64,000 nt of DNA from an uncultured Oscillospiraceae bacterium (GCA_949841355.1 CATKZP010000018.1:1-64000); one strand, 5' to 3'. Numbered from the stretch's first letter, positions 1 to 13,700 are shown. Made by a program: numbers and translations. The notes: generated by a model from the sequence alone, not told the origin.

Positions 1-1232
1 TCCGCGTCCCGCTGGCGGCGGCGCTCCTTGGCGGCGGCCCGGGCCTCGGCGTCCTCGGCGTTGACGGGCCTGCCGTGCTTGTCCTTCTGGGGCGGGTCGA
101 AGTTCTCCATGGGGTAGGGGTGGCCCTCCACCACCGGAATGGAGCGGCCCAGCAGCTTCTCGATGGCCTTCAGCTCGTCCTTCTCGTCGAACTGGCAGAA
201 GGAGATGGCCTCCCCCTCGTGGCCCGCCCGGCCGGTGCGGCCGATGCGGTGGACGTAGGTTTCGGGCACGTCGGGCAGGTTGTAGTTGAACACGAAGGGC
301 AGCTCGCTGATGTCGATGCCCCGGGCGGCGATGTCGGTGGCGGCCAGCACCCGCACCCGGCCCGCCTTGAAGTCGCTGAGGGCCTGCACCCGGGCGGTCT
401 GGCTCTTGTTGCCGTGGATGGCGGCGGCGGAAATGCCCCGCTTCTGGAGGTCCTGGGCGATGCGGTTGGCCCCGTGCTTGGTGCGGGAGAATACCAGGGC
501 GGAGGTGATGCGCCGCTCCTCCATCAAATGGGCCAGCAGCTTGGTCTTGTTGGATTTATCCACGTAGTACAGGGACTGGCGGATGACCTCCACCGGGGAG
601 GACACCGGGTCCACCGCCACACGCTGATAGTCGTGGAGCAGACCGTTCACCAGCCCCATCACCTCCGGGGGCATGGTGGCGGAGAAAAACAGAGTCTGCT
701 TCTGCTCCGGCAGCAGCTTCAAGATCCGCTTCACATCGTGGATGAAGCCCATATCCAGCATACGGTCGGCCTCGTCCAGCACGAAGATTTCAATGCGGGC
801 CAGGTCCAGAAGCCCCTGGCCGTGGAGGTCCAGCAGGCGGCCCGGGGTGGCCACCAGAATGTCCAGTCCCTTCCGGATGGCGTCCACCTGGGGCTGCTGG
901 CCCACGCCGCCGAAGATCACCGCGGAGCGAAGGGGCAGGTTGCGGCCGTAGGCCGTAAAGCTGTCCTGAATCTGGATGGCCAGCTCCCGGGTGGGGGTCA
1001 GAATCAGCGCCCGGATCACCCGGGGCTTGGGGACGCGGCCGCTGAGCCGCTGGAGGATGGGGGTGGCGAAGGCGCAGGTCTTGCCGGTGCCCGTCTGGGC
1101 GCAGCCCAGCACGTCCCGCCCCGCCAGGGCGGGAGGGATGGCCTTGCGCTGGATGGGGGTGGGGTCGGTGTAGCCCTCCTGGGTGAGGGCCTTGAGGATG
1201 GGGGCGGTAAGCCCCAAGTCACGGAAATTCAT
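1..1232 (-). CDS. DEAD/DEAH-box RNA helicase, 3' end truncated by window start
   Basis: Minus-strand reading from ATG at 1232: MNFRDLGLTAPILKALTQEGYTDPTPIQRKAIPPALAGRDVLGCAQTGTGKT...; Q-motif and AQTGTGKT Walker A of DEAD-box helicases; no stop before window edge. Confidence 0.93.
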   Translation of the reverse strand, partial: MNFRDLGLTAPILKALTQEGYTDPTPIQRKAIPPALAGRDVLGCAQTGTGKTCAFATPILQRLSGRVPKPRVIRALILTPTRELAIQIQDSFTAYGRNLPLRSAVIFGGVGQQPQVDAIRKGLDILVATPGRLLDLHGQGLLDLARIEIFVLDEADRMLDMGFIHDVKRILKLLPEQKQTLFFSATMPPEVMGLVNGLLHDYQRVAVDPVSSPVEVIRQSLYYVDKSNKTKLLAHLMEERRITSALVFSRTKHGANRIAQDLQKRGISAAAIHGNKSQTARVQALSDFKAGRVRVLAATDIAARGIDISELPFVFNYNLPDVPETYVHRIGRTGRAGHEGEAISFCQFDEKDELKAIEKLLGRSIPVVEGHPYPMENFDPPQKDKHGRPVNAEDAEARAAAKERRRQRDA

Positions 1233-1247
1233 AAACCTTTCTTCGTC

Positions 1248-1769
1248 CTATTCTATTCTGGATTCGTTTTGATAAACGGCCAGAGATTGTTTCACTGCTT
1301 CCACGGTCTCTATCAGGCTCTGGCCCCTGATGGGGACGGTGATGTGGGCGCACCGCGCGTACAGCGGGGCCCGGTATTGATATACGTCGGCCAGCGTCTG
1401 GCCGGGAGACAGAGCAATGCCCCGGGACGACTGGTTGTGGATGCGCCCGGCCACCTCCGCCAGGGGCAGCTCCAGGTAGACCACCGTGCCCAGCCCCCGC
1501 ATGTGGGCGATGGACTCCTCCCGGCACACGCAGCTGCCCCCGGGGGCCACCACCGTCCCCCGGCAGCGCAGCGAGCAGATGGCGTCCCGCTCCAGGTCGA
1601 GAAACCGCTCCACCCCCCGGGTGTCGATGAGCGTTTGCAGAAGGGCCCCCTCCCGCTCCTGAATGAGCAGGTCCACATCCACAAACCTCAGCCCCAGGGC
1701 TTTGGCCAGCACCACGCCCACGGTGCTCTTGCCCGAGCCGGGCATCCCGATCAAAATAATGTTGTCCAT
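1248..1769 (-). CDS. aroK: Shikimate kinase
   Basis: MDNIILIGMPGSGKSTVGVVLAKALGLRFVDVDLLIQ; P-loop plus D.D motif; start chosen at internal Met of the 204-aa ORF. Confidence 0.85.
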   Translation of the reverse strand: MDNIILIGMPGSGKSTVGVVLAKALGLRFVDVDLLIQEREGALLQTLIDTRGVERFLDLERDAICSLRCRGTVVAPGGSCVCREESIAHMRGLGTVVYLELPLAEVAGRIHNQSSRGIALSPGQTLADVYQYRAPLYARCAHITVPIRGQSLIETVEAVKQSLAVYQNESRIE

Positions 1770-1942
1770 CCGGCTGTCTCCTGATACCAGTTTATCCCGC
1801 GCCCCCGCGGGGCGGGGCATAAAAGAACATGATATTATATCAGGAAAGCAATCCCAGCACAAGGGGGCGGCGGGGATATTTTGGGGGACGGGGCCGGAAA
1901 TGTGCCCCGCCGGGACGGCGAAACGCCCGCCGGGACGGCGAA

Positions 1943-1970
1943 ACGCCCGCCCGGAGGCCCGGGCGGGCGC
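1943..1970 (-). terminator. Intrinsic terminator for polysaccharide deacetylase gene
   Basis: CGCCCGCCCGG-agg-CCCGGGCGGGCG hairpin just past the minus-strand stop at 1973; T-run following on minus strand is short. Confidence 0.5.
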
Positions 1971-1972
1971 GT

Positions 1973-3070
1973 TCAGCGGATCTTGGGGTAGCCGAAGGTG
2001 ACCGGCGCGACGCCGGGGTGGAGCGCGCAGAAGGCGTAGCCCGCGTTCTGGTAGCCCTCGATGACGGCGGGGAGGGCGTCCACCGTGGTGCCCCGGGCGG
2101 CGCTGTCGTGGGCCAGGACCACCACCAAATCCCGGCCCACCCCCTTCAGGCAGTCGGCGGCGATGTCCCAGGCGGGGCGGGGTGCGGGGGTGGCGTCCTG
2201 GGCGGAGGCGTTCCAGTCGAAGTAGACAAAGCCCCGCCGGGTCATCTCAGCGATGATCTCCTGGTACACCCCCCGGTTGTAGCCGTTGATGCTGCCGCCG
2301 GGAAAGCGGTACAGCTGGGGATAGACGCCGGTGACCTCGTAAATCCATTGGTAGAGGGCGCTGAACTCGTCCAAAAAGGACTCCACCGAGGCGTATACCG
2401 TCTTGTAGTCGTGGCTCCAGCTGTGCATGGCGATGGTGTGGCCGGCGTCCACGATGGCGCGCATCCGCTCCTGATCGGCGGGGCCGGTCTTGCCTGACCC
2501 CACCACGAAAAAGGTGGCCTTGACGCCGTAACGCTCCAGAATGTCCAGCACCCGGCCGGTGTTGGCCGACGGCCCGTCGTCAAAGGTGAGGCAGCACACC
2601 TTTCCGCCGCTCACCGTCTCCCCCTCCCACGGGGCGGCGTAAAAATCGGGGTAGAGCTGGGTGTATTCGGGTACCGTGCCGTCGGGGGCGGCCAGGGAGT
2701 AGTCCTCCAGCAGGCCGATGGTGTCCCGGGCCTGGGCCAGCTCCTCCCGAGCCTGGGTCAGCTCCGTTTCCCGCTGGGCCAGCTTCTCCCGGACCTCCAC
2801 CAAAGCGGCCTGCGCCTCGTCCCGCTCCCGGGACATATGCTCATAGCCCGCGTGGGCCAGAGACAGGTTGCGCTTGTAGTCGCTGTCGAAGAAGCAGAGG
2901 AGGGCCGCGAAGATCCCCAGCACCACCGCCAGCGCCGCCACAGCGAAGAACAGGGGCTTGGGCACCCCCTTGGCGGGGGTCTTAGCCACCGCCTTTTCCA
3001 GCTCCTCCAGGGACAGGCGCAGCTCCTCCGGCCGGTCTGAGGTTGTGTTGTGCTGGGCAGTGTGGTCCAT
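1973..3070 (-). CDS. Polysaccharide deacetylase (NodB-like) with N-terminal TM helix and coiled coil
   Basis: CCLTFDDGPSANTGRVLDILERYGVKATFFVVG and HTIAMHSWSHDY motifs; TM segment FFAVAALAVVLGIFAALLCFF. Confidence 0.92.
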   Translation of the reverse strand: MDHTAQHNTTSDRPEELRLSLEELEKAVAKTPAKGVPKPLFFAVAALAVVLGIFAALLCFFDSDYKRNLSLAHAGYEHMSRERDEAQAALVEVREKLAQRETELTQAREELAQARDTIGLLEDYSLAAPDGTVPEYTQLYPDFYAAPWEGETVSGGKVCCLTFDDGPSANTGRVLDILERYGVKATFFVVGSGKTGPADQERMRAIVDAGHTIAMHSWSHDYKTVYASVESFLDEFSALYQWIYEVTGVYPQLYRFPGGSINGYNRGVYQEIIAEMTRRGFVYFDWNASAQDATPAPRPAWDIAADCLKGVGRDLVVVLAHDSAARGTTVDALPAVIEGYQNAGYAFCALHPGVAPVTFGYPKIR

Positions 3071-3185
3071 GTGAAATCGTCTCCCGATTCTCTCGTTTGT
3101 GGATTCCAGTATAGGTCGAATTCCGTCGAAAATCAAGAGGTTATGTAAACCTGTAACCATTTGTCATGAAGCTGTAATCTTTAGC

Positions 3186-3228
3186 GGCAAAAGGCGCTCC
3201 CCCTGGTGTGTGGGGAGCGCCTCAAAAT
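3186..3228 (-). terminator. Intrinsic terminator
   Basis: AGGCGCTCCCC...GGGGAGCGCCT stem with T-run on minus strand, downstream of the gene ending at 3235. Confidence 0.7.
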
Positions 3229-3234
3229 TGATTG

Positions 3235-4350
3235 CTATTCGTATTTTACTCGCCCGTAATACCAGCCTGTAATCCCGGCTTTTTTCACCAGCAGGCCTCG
3301 GCGGGTGCGCCGCACCAGGGACAGCCGGTCCCCGGGGGCCACGGGCAGGGCGTAGTCGGTGGCGTCCTCGGTGTGGGTGCGCCCGTCCTGCCAGACGCTG
3401 ACGAAGTCCTTGGGCGCCCACAGCCGCCGGCCGGAGGAGAGGTGGCGGATGAGCACGCAGTCCTCCTCCTCCCCCAGCACGTCCACCGTGCTGTCGGACC
3501 AGCGGATGTTGATGGAGCCGGCCGACTCCTCCTGGCCGTCCAGAGCGGTCAAGACGGGCAGGCCGTCGTACCACTGGGCGGACATATCCTCCCCGTACAC
3601 GTCGGGGATGAGCAGGGCGTTGAGCTGGCCGTCCGTTTTGAGCACGCAGCCGCCGTCGATGGAGGCGATATGGCGGCCGCGGTGGATGAGGGGGGCGGAG
3701 CGCTGGACGCAGGGGTCGTACAGCGTCACCGGCCAGTGGCCCACCACCACCCATTTCCGGAAGCTGAGCCCCTGGCCCATGAAGTCGTCGTTTTTCATGC
3801 AGGGGTAGGCGTCCAGCTCCTCCAGCCGGTCCTCCCGGGGGATGCCGCCGTGGACGAAGAGGAAGTTCCCCGCCTCCAGGATGGTGGGCAGGGCCAGCAA
3901 AAAGCCGGTCTCCTGGGGAAAGCGGCGCAGCAGGGCGGCGCGCAGGGTGGGCAGGTCCTCCGGGCCGCGGGGGGCGGGCAGGCCCGCCTGCCCGGCCAAT
4001 TGGAGGAGCAGGGCCCGCTCCCGCCAGCAGCTCAGGATGGGCCACACCCGCTGGTCGATGCCGGGGCGGTTTTCCAGAAAGGCCCGGGCGATGTCGTCGC
4101 AGTTGCCGCACAGGGTGTAGACGGTGTGGGTCTTTTGCAGCTCCAGCACATAGCGCAGGGCGGCCAGGCTGTCCCGCCCCTTTTCCAGCAGGTCGCCCAC
4201 GATGACCAGCACGTCGTCCGGGGTGAGCTTCACCTTGTCCAGCAGGCCCTTCAGGAAGGGCAGGTTTCCGTGCACGTCGCTGACGGCCACCACCCGGCGG
4301 CCCGGTTCAATTTGGGGGCGGATGACTTGGGCGGGACAGGGCATGGGCAC
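3235..4350 (-). CDS. Metallophosphoesterase (calcineurin-like / Ser-Thr phosphatase family)
   Basis: RVVAVSDVHGNLPFLKGLLDKV...VIVGDLLEKGRDS...TLCGNCDD motifs. Confidence 0.88.
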   Translation of the reverse strand: MPMPCPAQVIRPQIEPGRRVVAVSDVHGNLPFLKGLLDKVKLTPDDVLVIVGDLLEKGRDSLAALRYVLELQKTHTVYTLCGNCDDIARAFLENRPGIDQRVWPILSCWRERALLLQLAGQAGLPAPRGPEDLPTLRAALLRRFPQETGFLLALPTILEAGNFLFVHGGIPREDRLEELDAYPCMKNDDFMGQGLSFRKWVVVGHWPVTLYDPCVQRSAPLIHRGRHIASIDGGCVLKTDGQLNALLIPDVYGEDMSAQWYDGLPVLTALDGQEESAGSINIRWSDSTVDVLGEEEDCVLIRHLSSGRRLWAPKDFVSVWQDGRTHTEDATDYALPVAPGDRLSLVRRTRRGLLVKKAGITGWYYGRVKYE

Positions 4351-4615
4351 GCATCTCCTTTCAGCGATGGGAAACCGGGGCGCTTCTAATATTCTATCAC
4401 AAGAAACGGCCCATTTCTACCCCGCAGATTATTTACAATTTCCTCTTTTTTCTGCTATGGGGTTGTGATATACTGTAGCGAGTTAAAATGGGCAAGGAGC
4501 GCGGGGACGGTCCCGCCGCGCCCGATGTAGAGAAAAGCCGGCCCGTGACGGGCCCAATCCGCGCGTGACAACACGGCTGATCAATATAACGCAGTAGAGA
4601 AAGGACACACGAGCT

Positions 4616-7399
<2,784 letters not shown>

Positions 7400-7409
7400 G
7401 GGCAGGGGC

Positions 7410-7847
7410 ATGATCGTCCCCGTGACGGAGGAAAACCTGATGGACGCCGCCCGGGTCCACGCCGCCGCCTGGCGGGAATCCCACCGGGAGATCTGCACCC
7501 CGGAGTTCGTGGCCGCCCACACCGCCCGGCGGCAGGCGGACTATCTCCGCAGGGAGCGGGCCGCCGGGAAGGAGCTGTGGCTGCTGCTCTCCCCCGGCCC
7601 GGTGGGGATCGTGTCCACCTGGGGCGACCTGATTGAAAACCTGTACGTGCTGCCCGAGCGGCAGGGGCTGGGCTATGGCGGACAGCTACTGCGCTTCGCC
7701 GCCGCCCGGTGCCCCCGGCCCACCCTGTGGGTGCTCAGCAGCAACCAATTCGCCTACGACTGGTACCGCCGGGAGGGCTTCCGGCCCACCGGCGCGGAAA
7801 AGCCCCTGTCCGGGGGACTGCTTGAGCGGGAGCTCAGACGGGAGTGA
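7410..7847 (+). CDS. GNAT family N-acetyltransferase
   Basis: ENLYVLPERQGLGYGGQLLRFA motif A of GNAT; start set at internal Met. Confidence 0.82.
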   Translation: MIVPVTEENLMDAARVHAAAWRESHREICTPEFVAAHTARRQADYLRRERAAGKELWLLLSPGPVGIVSTWGDLIENLYVLPERQGLGYGGQLLRFAAARCPRPTLWVLSSNQFAYDWYRREGFRPTGAEKPLSGGLLERELRRE

Positions 7848-7852
7848 TACCG

Positions 7853-8389
7853 ATGCAGCTGGAGACGGACCGCCTGCGCCTGGAGGAGTTCACCATGGAC
7901 GACCTGCCCGCCCTGTGGGACATCTTCCGGGACGAGGAGACCATGCGCTTCATGGCCCCCATGACCCAAGAGGGGACGCGGGAGCTGCTGCGCGCCTTCT
8001 GCGTGGAGCGCACGCCCTCCGGGGCCTTCGCCGCCCGGCTGCGGGAGGGGGACGGCCTGGCGGGCTGGCTGCTCTTCAACCAGGTGGACGCCCCCGGCAT
8101 CTATGAGCTGGGGTGGGTGCTGCGCCGGGACTGCTGGGGAAAGGGGCTGGCCGGGGAGGCCAGCCGGGCCCTGCTGGAGCACGCCTTCACCGCTCTGGGC
8201 GCCCATAAGGTGGTGGCCCAGACGGAGGACACGGGCCGGGCCGTCCCCCTGCTGGAACGGCTGGGCATGACCCGGGAGGGCGTGTTCCGCCGCCACGCCC
8301 CGGGCCGGGATGGGACCTGGCGGGATATTTATTGGTACGGTCTGCTGCGAGAGGAGTATGCAAATGGAAATCATGGAACGCACCTGTAA
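7853..8389 (+). CDS. GNAT family N-acetyltransferase (RimJ/RimL-like)
   Basis: MQLETDRLRLEEFTMDDLPALWDIFRD...LGWVLRRDCWGKGLAGEASRALLEHAF. Confidence 0.88.
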   Translation: MQLETDRLRLEEFTMDDLPALWDIFRDEETMRFMAPMTQEGTRELLRAFCVERTPSGAFAARLREGDGLAGWLLFNQVDAPGIYELGWVLRRDCWGKGLAGEASRALLEHAFTALGAHKVVAQTEDTGRAVPLLERLGMTREGVFRRHAPGRDGTWRDIYWYGLLREEYANGNHGTHL

Positions 8390-9176
8390 CGGCGTGACCT
8401 ATTTCGCCTCCGAGGGCATCGACGCCGCCGGCGGCGTCCGCCACGGCTTTTCCACTCGGCTGGGCGGCGTGTCGGAGGGGATGTGGGAGTCCCTCAACCT
8501 GGGGGTGAGCCGGGGGGACGACCCCGACCACGTGCGGGAGAACTACCGCCGCTTTTTCGCCGCCGTCGGAGTGGACGGGGGGCGCATCGCCATGACCAAC
8601 CAGATCCACGGGGGGGTGGTGCGCTGCATCACCACCGCCGACGTGCGCAGCGATCCCTACGACAAGGCCGGGTATGAGGCGGACGGGCTGATGACCGACC
8701 TGCCGGGGGTGGCCCTGCTGGTCTACTCCGCCGACTGTATCCCCATCCTGTTTTATGACCCGGTGCGCCGGGTGGCGGCCGCCGTCCACGCCGGATGGCG
8801 GGGCACCGCCGCCGGCATCGCCTCCGCGGCGGTGGAGCGGATGCGGGAGGTGTACGACTGCCGAGCGCGGGACATCCTGGCCGCCATCGGCCCGGGCATC
8901 GGTCCCGACTGCTTCGAGACCCACGAGGACGTGCCCAACGCCATGACCGCCGCGCTGTCCACGGCGGTGCTTCAGCACATCAAGATCAAGGAGAACGGCA
9001 AGTTCTCCGTGGATCTGAAGGGCATCAACGCCATGCGCCTGGAGCAGGCGGGGCTGGAGGCGGACCATATCGCCGTCAGCGCTCTGTGCTCCGCCTGCCA
9101 CCCGGATAAGTTCTGGAGCCACCGGCGGCTGGGCACCAACCGGGGGTCCATGGCTGCCGTCATCCAGCTGAAATGA
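8358..9176 (+). CDS. pgeF: Peptidoglycan editing factor / multicopper polyphenol oxidase domain protein (YfiH/PgeF family)
   Basis: VRHGFSTRLGGVSEG...NQIHGGVV...DCIPILFYDPVRRVAAAVHAGWRGTAAGI. Confidence 0.92.
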   Translation: MQMEIMERTCNGVTYFASEGIDAAGGVRHGFSTRLGGVSEGMWESLNLGVSRGDDPDHVRENYRRFFAAVGVDGGRIAMTNQIHGGVVRCITTADVRSDPYDKAGYEADGLMTDLPGVALLVYSADCIPILFYDPVRRVAAAVHAGWRGTAAGIASAAVERMREVYDCRARDILAAIGPGIGPDCFETHEDVPNAMTAALSTAVLQHIKIKENGKFSVDLKGINAMRLEQAGLEADHIAVSALCSACHPDKFWSHRRLGTNRGSMAAVIQLK

Positions 9177-10723
9177 AGCGGCTCTCCGCGCTGCTGCTGG
9201 CGGTATGTCTGGCGCTGTCGCTGACGGCCTGCGGGGATACGCCCTCCCTGCCCGTCATCGAGCCCAGCCAGACGCCCGCCCCCTCCCCCACCGCCGGACC
9301 GGGGGCCGCCCGGTTCAGCCTGGGGTACGACCCCGCCGCTTCCCTCCACCCCCTGTCGGGGAACAGCCAGGTGAACCAGGAGCTGACGGGGCTGGTGTAC
9401 CAGGGGTTGTACGAGCTGGACAACGAATTTGTCCCCCGGCCCGTGCTGGCCGCCTCCGCCGCGGCCGGTGAGGACGGCTACAGCTGGACCATTACATTGC
9501 AGAGCGGCGTGTTGTTTTCCGACGGCTCCGCCCTCACCGCCCGCCATGCCGCCGCGTCCCTCAACGCCGCCCGGGCGTCGGGGCCCTATGCGTCCCGGCT
9601 GGCGGGGATCACCGGCGCGGCGGCGGCGGACGACGCCACTCTGGTGATCTACCTGGCCGCCCCCAACGGGAACCTGCCCGCCCTGCTGGACGTGCCCGTC
9701 GTGCTGGAGCAGGAGGAGGGCGCTCCCCTGGGCACGGGGTACTACCGCTATGAGAGCGCCGGGGAGCGGCTCTACCTCCAGACCAACCCCTTCCACGGCG
9801 GCACGTCGGCCCTGCCCTACGACACCATCCCCCTCACGTCGGTGTCCGGCGCGGACGCGCGCATCGCCGCCTTCGACAGCGGGGCGGTCACCGCCGTCAC
9901 CACCCGGTTTTCCGACCCCTACGCCCTGGGGTATTCCAGCAGCTATGAGACCTGCGACTACCCCACCACCGCCCTGCTGTACGTGGGCTTCCGGGGGACC
10001 GGCGGGCCCTGCCAGTCCCCGCTGGTGCGCCGGGCCTTCGCCCGGGCCGTTCAGCGGGAGGAGACGGCGCAGGTGCTGCTGTCCGGCCACGCCGACCCGG
10101 CCTGCCTGCCCATATCCCCCCTCCACGGGGAGTACGGGGAGGAGGAGGCCGCCCAGCTGAGCTATGACCTGGAGGCGGCCGCCGCGCTGCTGGCCGAGGC
10201 GGGGTATGAGCGCGGCGAGGAGGACGGCCTGCTCTACCGCCGCAGGACCCCGCTGGAGGTGACGCTGCTGGTGAACAGCGGCAACGAAGCCCGTCAGGCG
10301 GCGGCAGAGGCCCTGGCGGACGCCCTGGGAGAGCTGGGCGTGGCCGTCACGGTGAACACCCTGCCCTGGGGCGGCTACACCGCCGCGCTGGCCTCGGGGC
10401 AGTTCGACCTCTACCTGGGGGAGGTGCGCCTCACCGGGGACTTCGACCCCTCCCCCCTGCTCACCGGGGCGCTGAACTATGGCGTGGGCGAGAACTGGGA
10501 GCTCACCCAGGCCCTGCTGAACTGGAAGGCCGCCCAGGGAGAGGCGCGCGCCCAGGCCGCTCAGGCGCTGTGGGCGCGGTTTGTGCAGGACGTGCCCTTT
10601 GCCCCGGTGTGCTTCCAGCGCGGATCGCTGCTGGTGCGGTGGGGGATGGCGTCCAACCTCCAGCCCACCCGGGCGAACCCCTTCTACCGCATGGAGGAGT
10701 GGACCACCGCCGGGCGCTATTGA
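9173..10723 (+). CDS. ABC transporter substrate-binding lipoprotein (family 5, peptide/nickel type)
   Basis: Lipoprotein signal ending LSLTACGD; family 5 SBP features (YQGLYELDNEFVPRPVLA...). Confidence 0.85.
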   Translation: MKRLSALLLAVCLALSLTACGDTPSLPVIEPSQTPAPSPTAGPGAARFSLGYDPAASLHPLSGNSQVNQELTGLVYQGLYELDNEFVPRPVLAASAAAGEDGYSWTITLQSGVLFSDGSALTARHAAASLNAARASGPYASRLAGITGAAAADDATLVIYLAAPNGNLPALLDVPVVLEQEEGAPLGTGYYRYESAGERLYLQTNPFHGGTSALPYDTIPLTSVSGADARIAAFDSGAVTAVTTRFSDPYALGYSSSYETCDYPTTALLYVGFRGTGGPCQSPLVRRAFARAVQREETAQVLLSGHADPACLPISPLHGEYGEEEAAQLSYDLEAAAALLAEAGYERGEEDGLLYRRRTPLEVTLLVNSGNEARQAAAEALADALGELGVAVTVNTLPWGGYTAALASGQFDLYLGEVRLTGDFDPSPLLTGALNYGVGENWELTQALLNWKAAQGEARAQAAQALWARFVQDVPFAPVCFQRGSLLVRWGMASNLQPTRANPFYRMEEWTTAGRY

Positions 10724-10767
10724 ACTGATTTTTCCGGCGCAGGGCGCCGGGTGAAGGAGAAATAGAC

Positions 10768-13700
10768 ATGAAAAGCCAAGTATTTCGCTGCTATGTCCAT
10801 AAGCGCCCCGGCTTCGACGTGGAGGCCGCGGGGCTGTGCCGGGACCTGCGGGAGCAGCTGGGGATTGAGGGCCTGCGCGGGCTCACCATTCTGAACCGCT
10901 ACGACGTGGAGGGGATCGGTGACGGCGTCTATGAGCAGGCCAAGGGGACGGTGTTCTCCGAGCCTCAGGTGGACGCGGTGTACGACGAGGACTTCCCCCG
11001 CCCCGCCGGCAGCCACAGCGTCCTGGCGGTGGAGGCCCTGCCGGGCCAGTTCGACCAGCGCTCGGACTCCGCGGCCCAGTGCATCCAGCTCATGACCGGC
11101 GGGGAGCGCCCCCTGGTCGCCTACGCCAAGGTGTATGTGCTGGAGGGCGTGCTGTCCGTGCCCGAGCTGGAGCGGACCGCCGCCTACCTCATCAACCCCG
11201 TGGAGTGCCGGGAGGCGTCGCTGGACAAGCCGGAGACGCTGGCGCGCAGCTATGACATCCCCGAGCGGGTGGCCACGCTGGACGGCTTCACCGCCCTGGA
11301 CGAGAATGGGCTCCGGGCCGAGCTGGACCGGCTGGGGCTGGCCATGGACCTGGACGACCTGAAATTCCTGCAAAACTACTTCCGGGACTGGGAGCGCCGG
11401 GACCCCACCATCACCGAGGTGCGGGTGGTGGACACCTACTGGTCCGACCACTGCCGCCACACCACCTTCTCCACCCACCTGGACGGCGTGGACATCGCGG
11501 ACCCGGCGGTGCAGGCGGCCTATGAGCGGTATCTCGCCGCCCGTGTGGAGGTCTACGGGGAGGAGAAGGCCAAAAAGCGCCCCCAGACCCTGATGGACCT
11601 TGCCACCATCGGCGCCAAGGCGCTGAAAAAGCGGGGCCTCCTGCCCGAGCTGGACGAGAGCGAGGAGATCAACGCCTGCTCCATCCATGTCCCCGCCGTG
11701 GTGGACGGCGAGGAGCAGGACTGGCTGCTCATGTTCAAAAACGAGACCCACAACCACCCCACGGAGATCGAGCCCTTCGGCGGCGCGGCCACCTGCATCG
11801 GCGGCTGCATCCGGGACCCCCTGTCCGGCCGGGCCTATGTCCACCAGGCCATGCGGGTGACGGGGGGCGGCGACCCCACCGTCCCCCTGAGCGAAACGCT
11901 GGAGGGCAAGCTGCCCCAGCGGAAGATCGCCCAGACCGCCGCGGCGGGCTACTCCTCCTACGGCAATCAGATCGGCCTGGCCACGGGGCACGTGGCCGAG
12001 CTGTACCACCCCGGCTACATCGCCAAGCGGCTGGAGTGCGGCGCGGTGGTGGCCGCCGCCCCCGCCAGCCATGTCCGCCGGGAGCGCCCCGCCCCCGGGG
12101 ATGTGGTCATCCTGCTGGGGGGCCGCACCGGCCGGGACGGCATCGGGGGGGCCACCGGGTCCTCCAAGAGCCACAACAAAAAATCCCTGGCCACCATGGC
12201 CAGCGAGGTGCAGAAGGGCAACGCCCCCGAGGAGCGCAAGCTCCAGCGGCTGTTCCGGGACGAAAACGTCACCCGGATGATTAAGCGCTGCAATGACTTC
12301 GGGGCGGGCGGCGTGTCCGTGGCCATCGGTGAGCTGGCCGACGGGCTGGCCATCGACCTGGACGCGGTGCGCAAAAAGTACGACGGGCTGGACGGCACGG
12401 AGCTGGCCATCTCCGAGAGCCAGGAGCGCATGGCGGTGGTCATCGCCGCCGAGGACGAGGAGCAGTTCATCGCCATGGCCCAGGCGGAGAACCTGGAGGC
12501 CTACCGCGTCGCCGTGGTGACGGAAAGCCCCCGGATGGTGATGACCTGGAAGGGCCAGACCATCGCGGATCTGAGCCGGGAGTTTTTGAACACCAACGGC
12601 GCGGTGAAGCACGCCCGGGTGTCCGTGCCGGAGCGGAACTTCTCTGTGGCCGGGCACGAGTTTGCCAGCCTGCGGGAGATGGCGTCCAGCCTGAAATGCG
12701 CCAGCCGCCGGGGGCTGGTGGAGCGGTTCGACGGCTCCATCGGGGCCGGATCGGTGCTGATGCCCTTCGGCGGCAAAACCCAGACCACCCCCGCCCAGGC
12801 CATGGCGGCGCTGCTGCCCACCATGCCCGGGGAGGAGACCGCCCAGGCCAGCGTCATGGCCTGGGGCTGCGACCCGGAGTGGCTGTCCGCGGACCCCTTC
12901 CGGGGGGCGCGGGCCAGCGTCACGGTCTCCCTTGCCAAGCTGGTGGCGGCGGGAGCGGACTACAAGGACGCATATCTCACCCTCCAGGAGTTCTTTGAGA
13001 AGCTGCGGGACGACCCAGCCCGCTGGGGCAAGCCCTTCGCCGCCCTGCTAGGGGCGCTGGACGCCCAGCTCAAGTACGGCTGCGCCGCCATCGGCGGCAA
13101 GGACTCCATGTCCGGCTCCTTCCTGGATCTGGACGTCCCCCCCACCCTCATCTCCTTTGCCATCGCCCCTGTGAAGGCCGGGGACGTGCTCTCCCCCGAG
13201 TTCAAGGAGGCGGGGCATCCGGTGTATGTGTTCGCGGGCGGCCCAAAGGACCAGACCGCCTGGGACGCCTTCCACCAGCTGGCCCAGGAGGGGAAGGTCA
13301 AAGCCGCCTGGGCGGTGGAGCACAACGCGGCCGAGGGCGTCATGAACATGTCCTTCGGCAACCGGATCGGCTTCCAGGCCGACCCCGAGCTGGAGCTGCT
13401 CTGGTACGCCCCCGCCCAGGGCAGCATCATCGCTGAGCTGACAGAGGACGTGGATATTCCCAACACCGTCCGGCTGGGCGTGACCACGGAAGAGCCTGTC
13501 GTCACCCTTTATCACAACGGGGATCTGCCCCCCCAGCACCTCAAGGGCGAGGATTCCGCCCCCATCGACGAGCTGCTGGCGCTCAACGAGGGCGTGCTGG
13601 AGGAGGTCTACCCCACCCGGGCGGGCACGTCCGAGCAGGTGGAGGCCGTCACCTGGGACCGCCGCTCCCCGGCGGTGTTCGACGGCGAGATCGCCCGCCC

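Noticed and set aside
75-1784. 569-aa plus-strand ORF over the helicase and shikimate kinase genes
   Set aside because: Minus strand encodes recognised DEAD-box helicase and shikimate kinase; plus translation is compositional noise.
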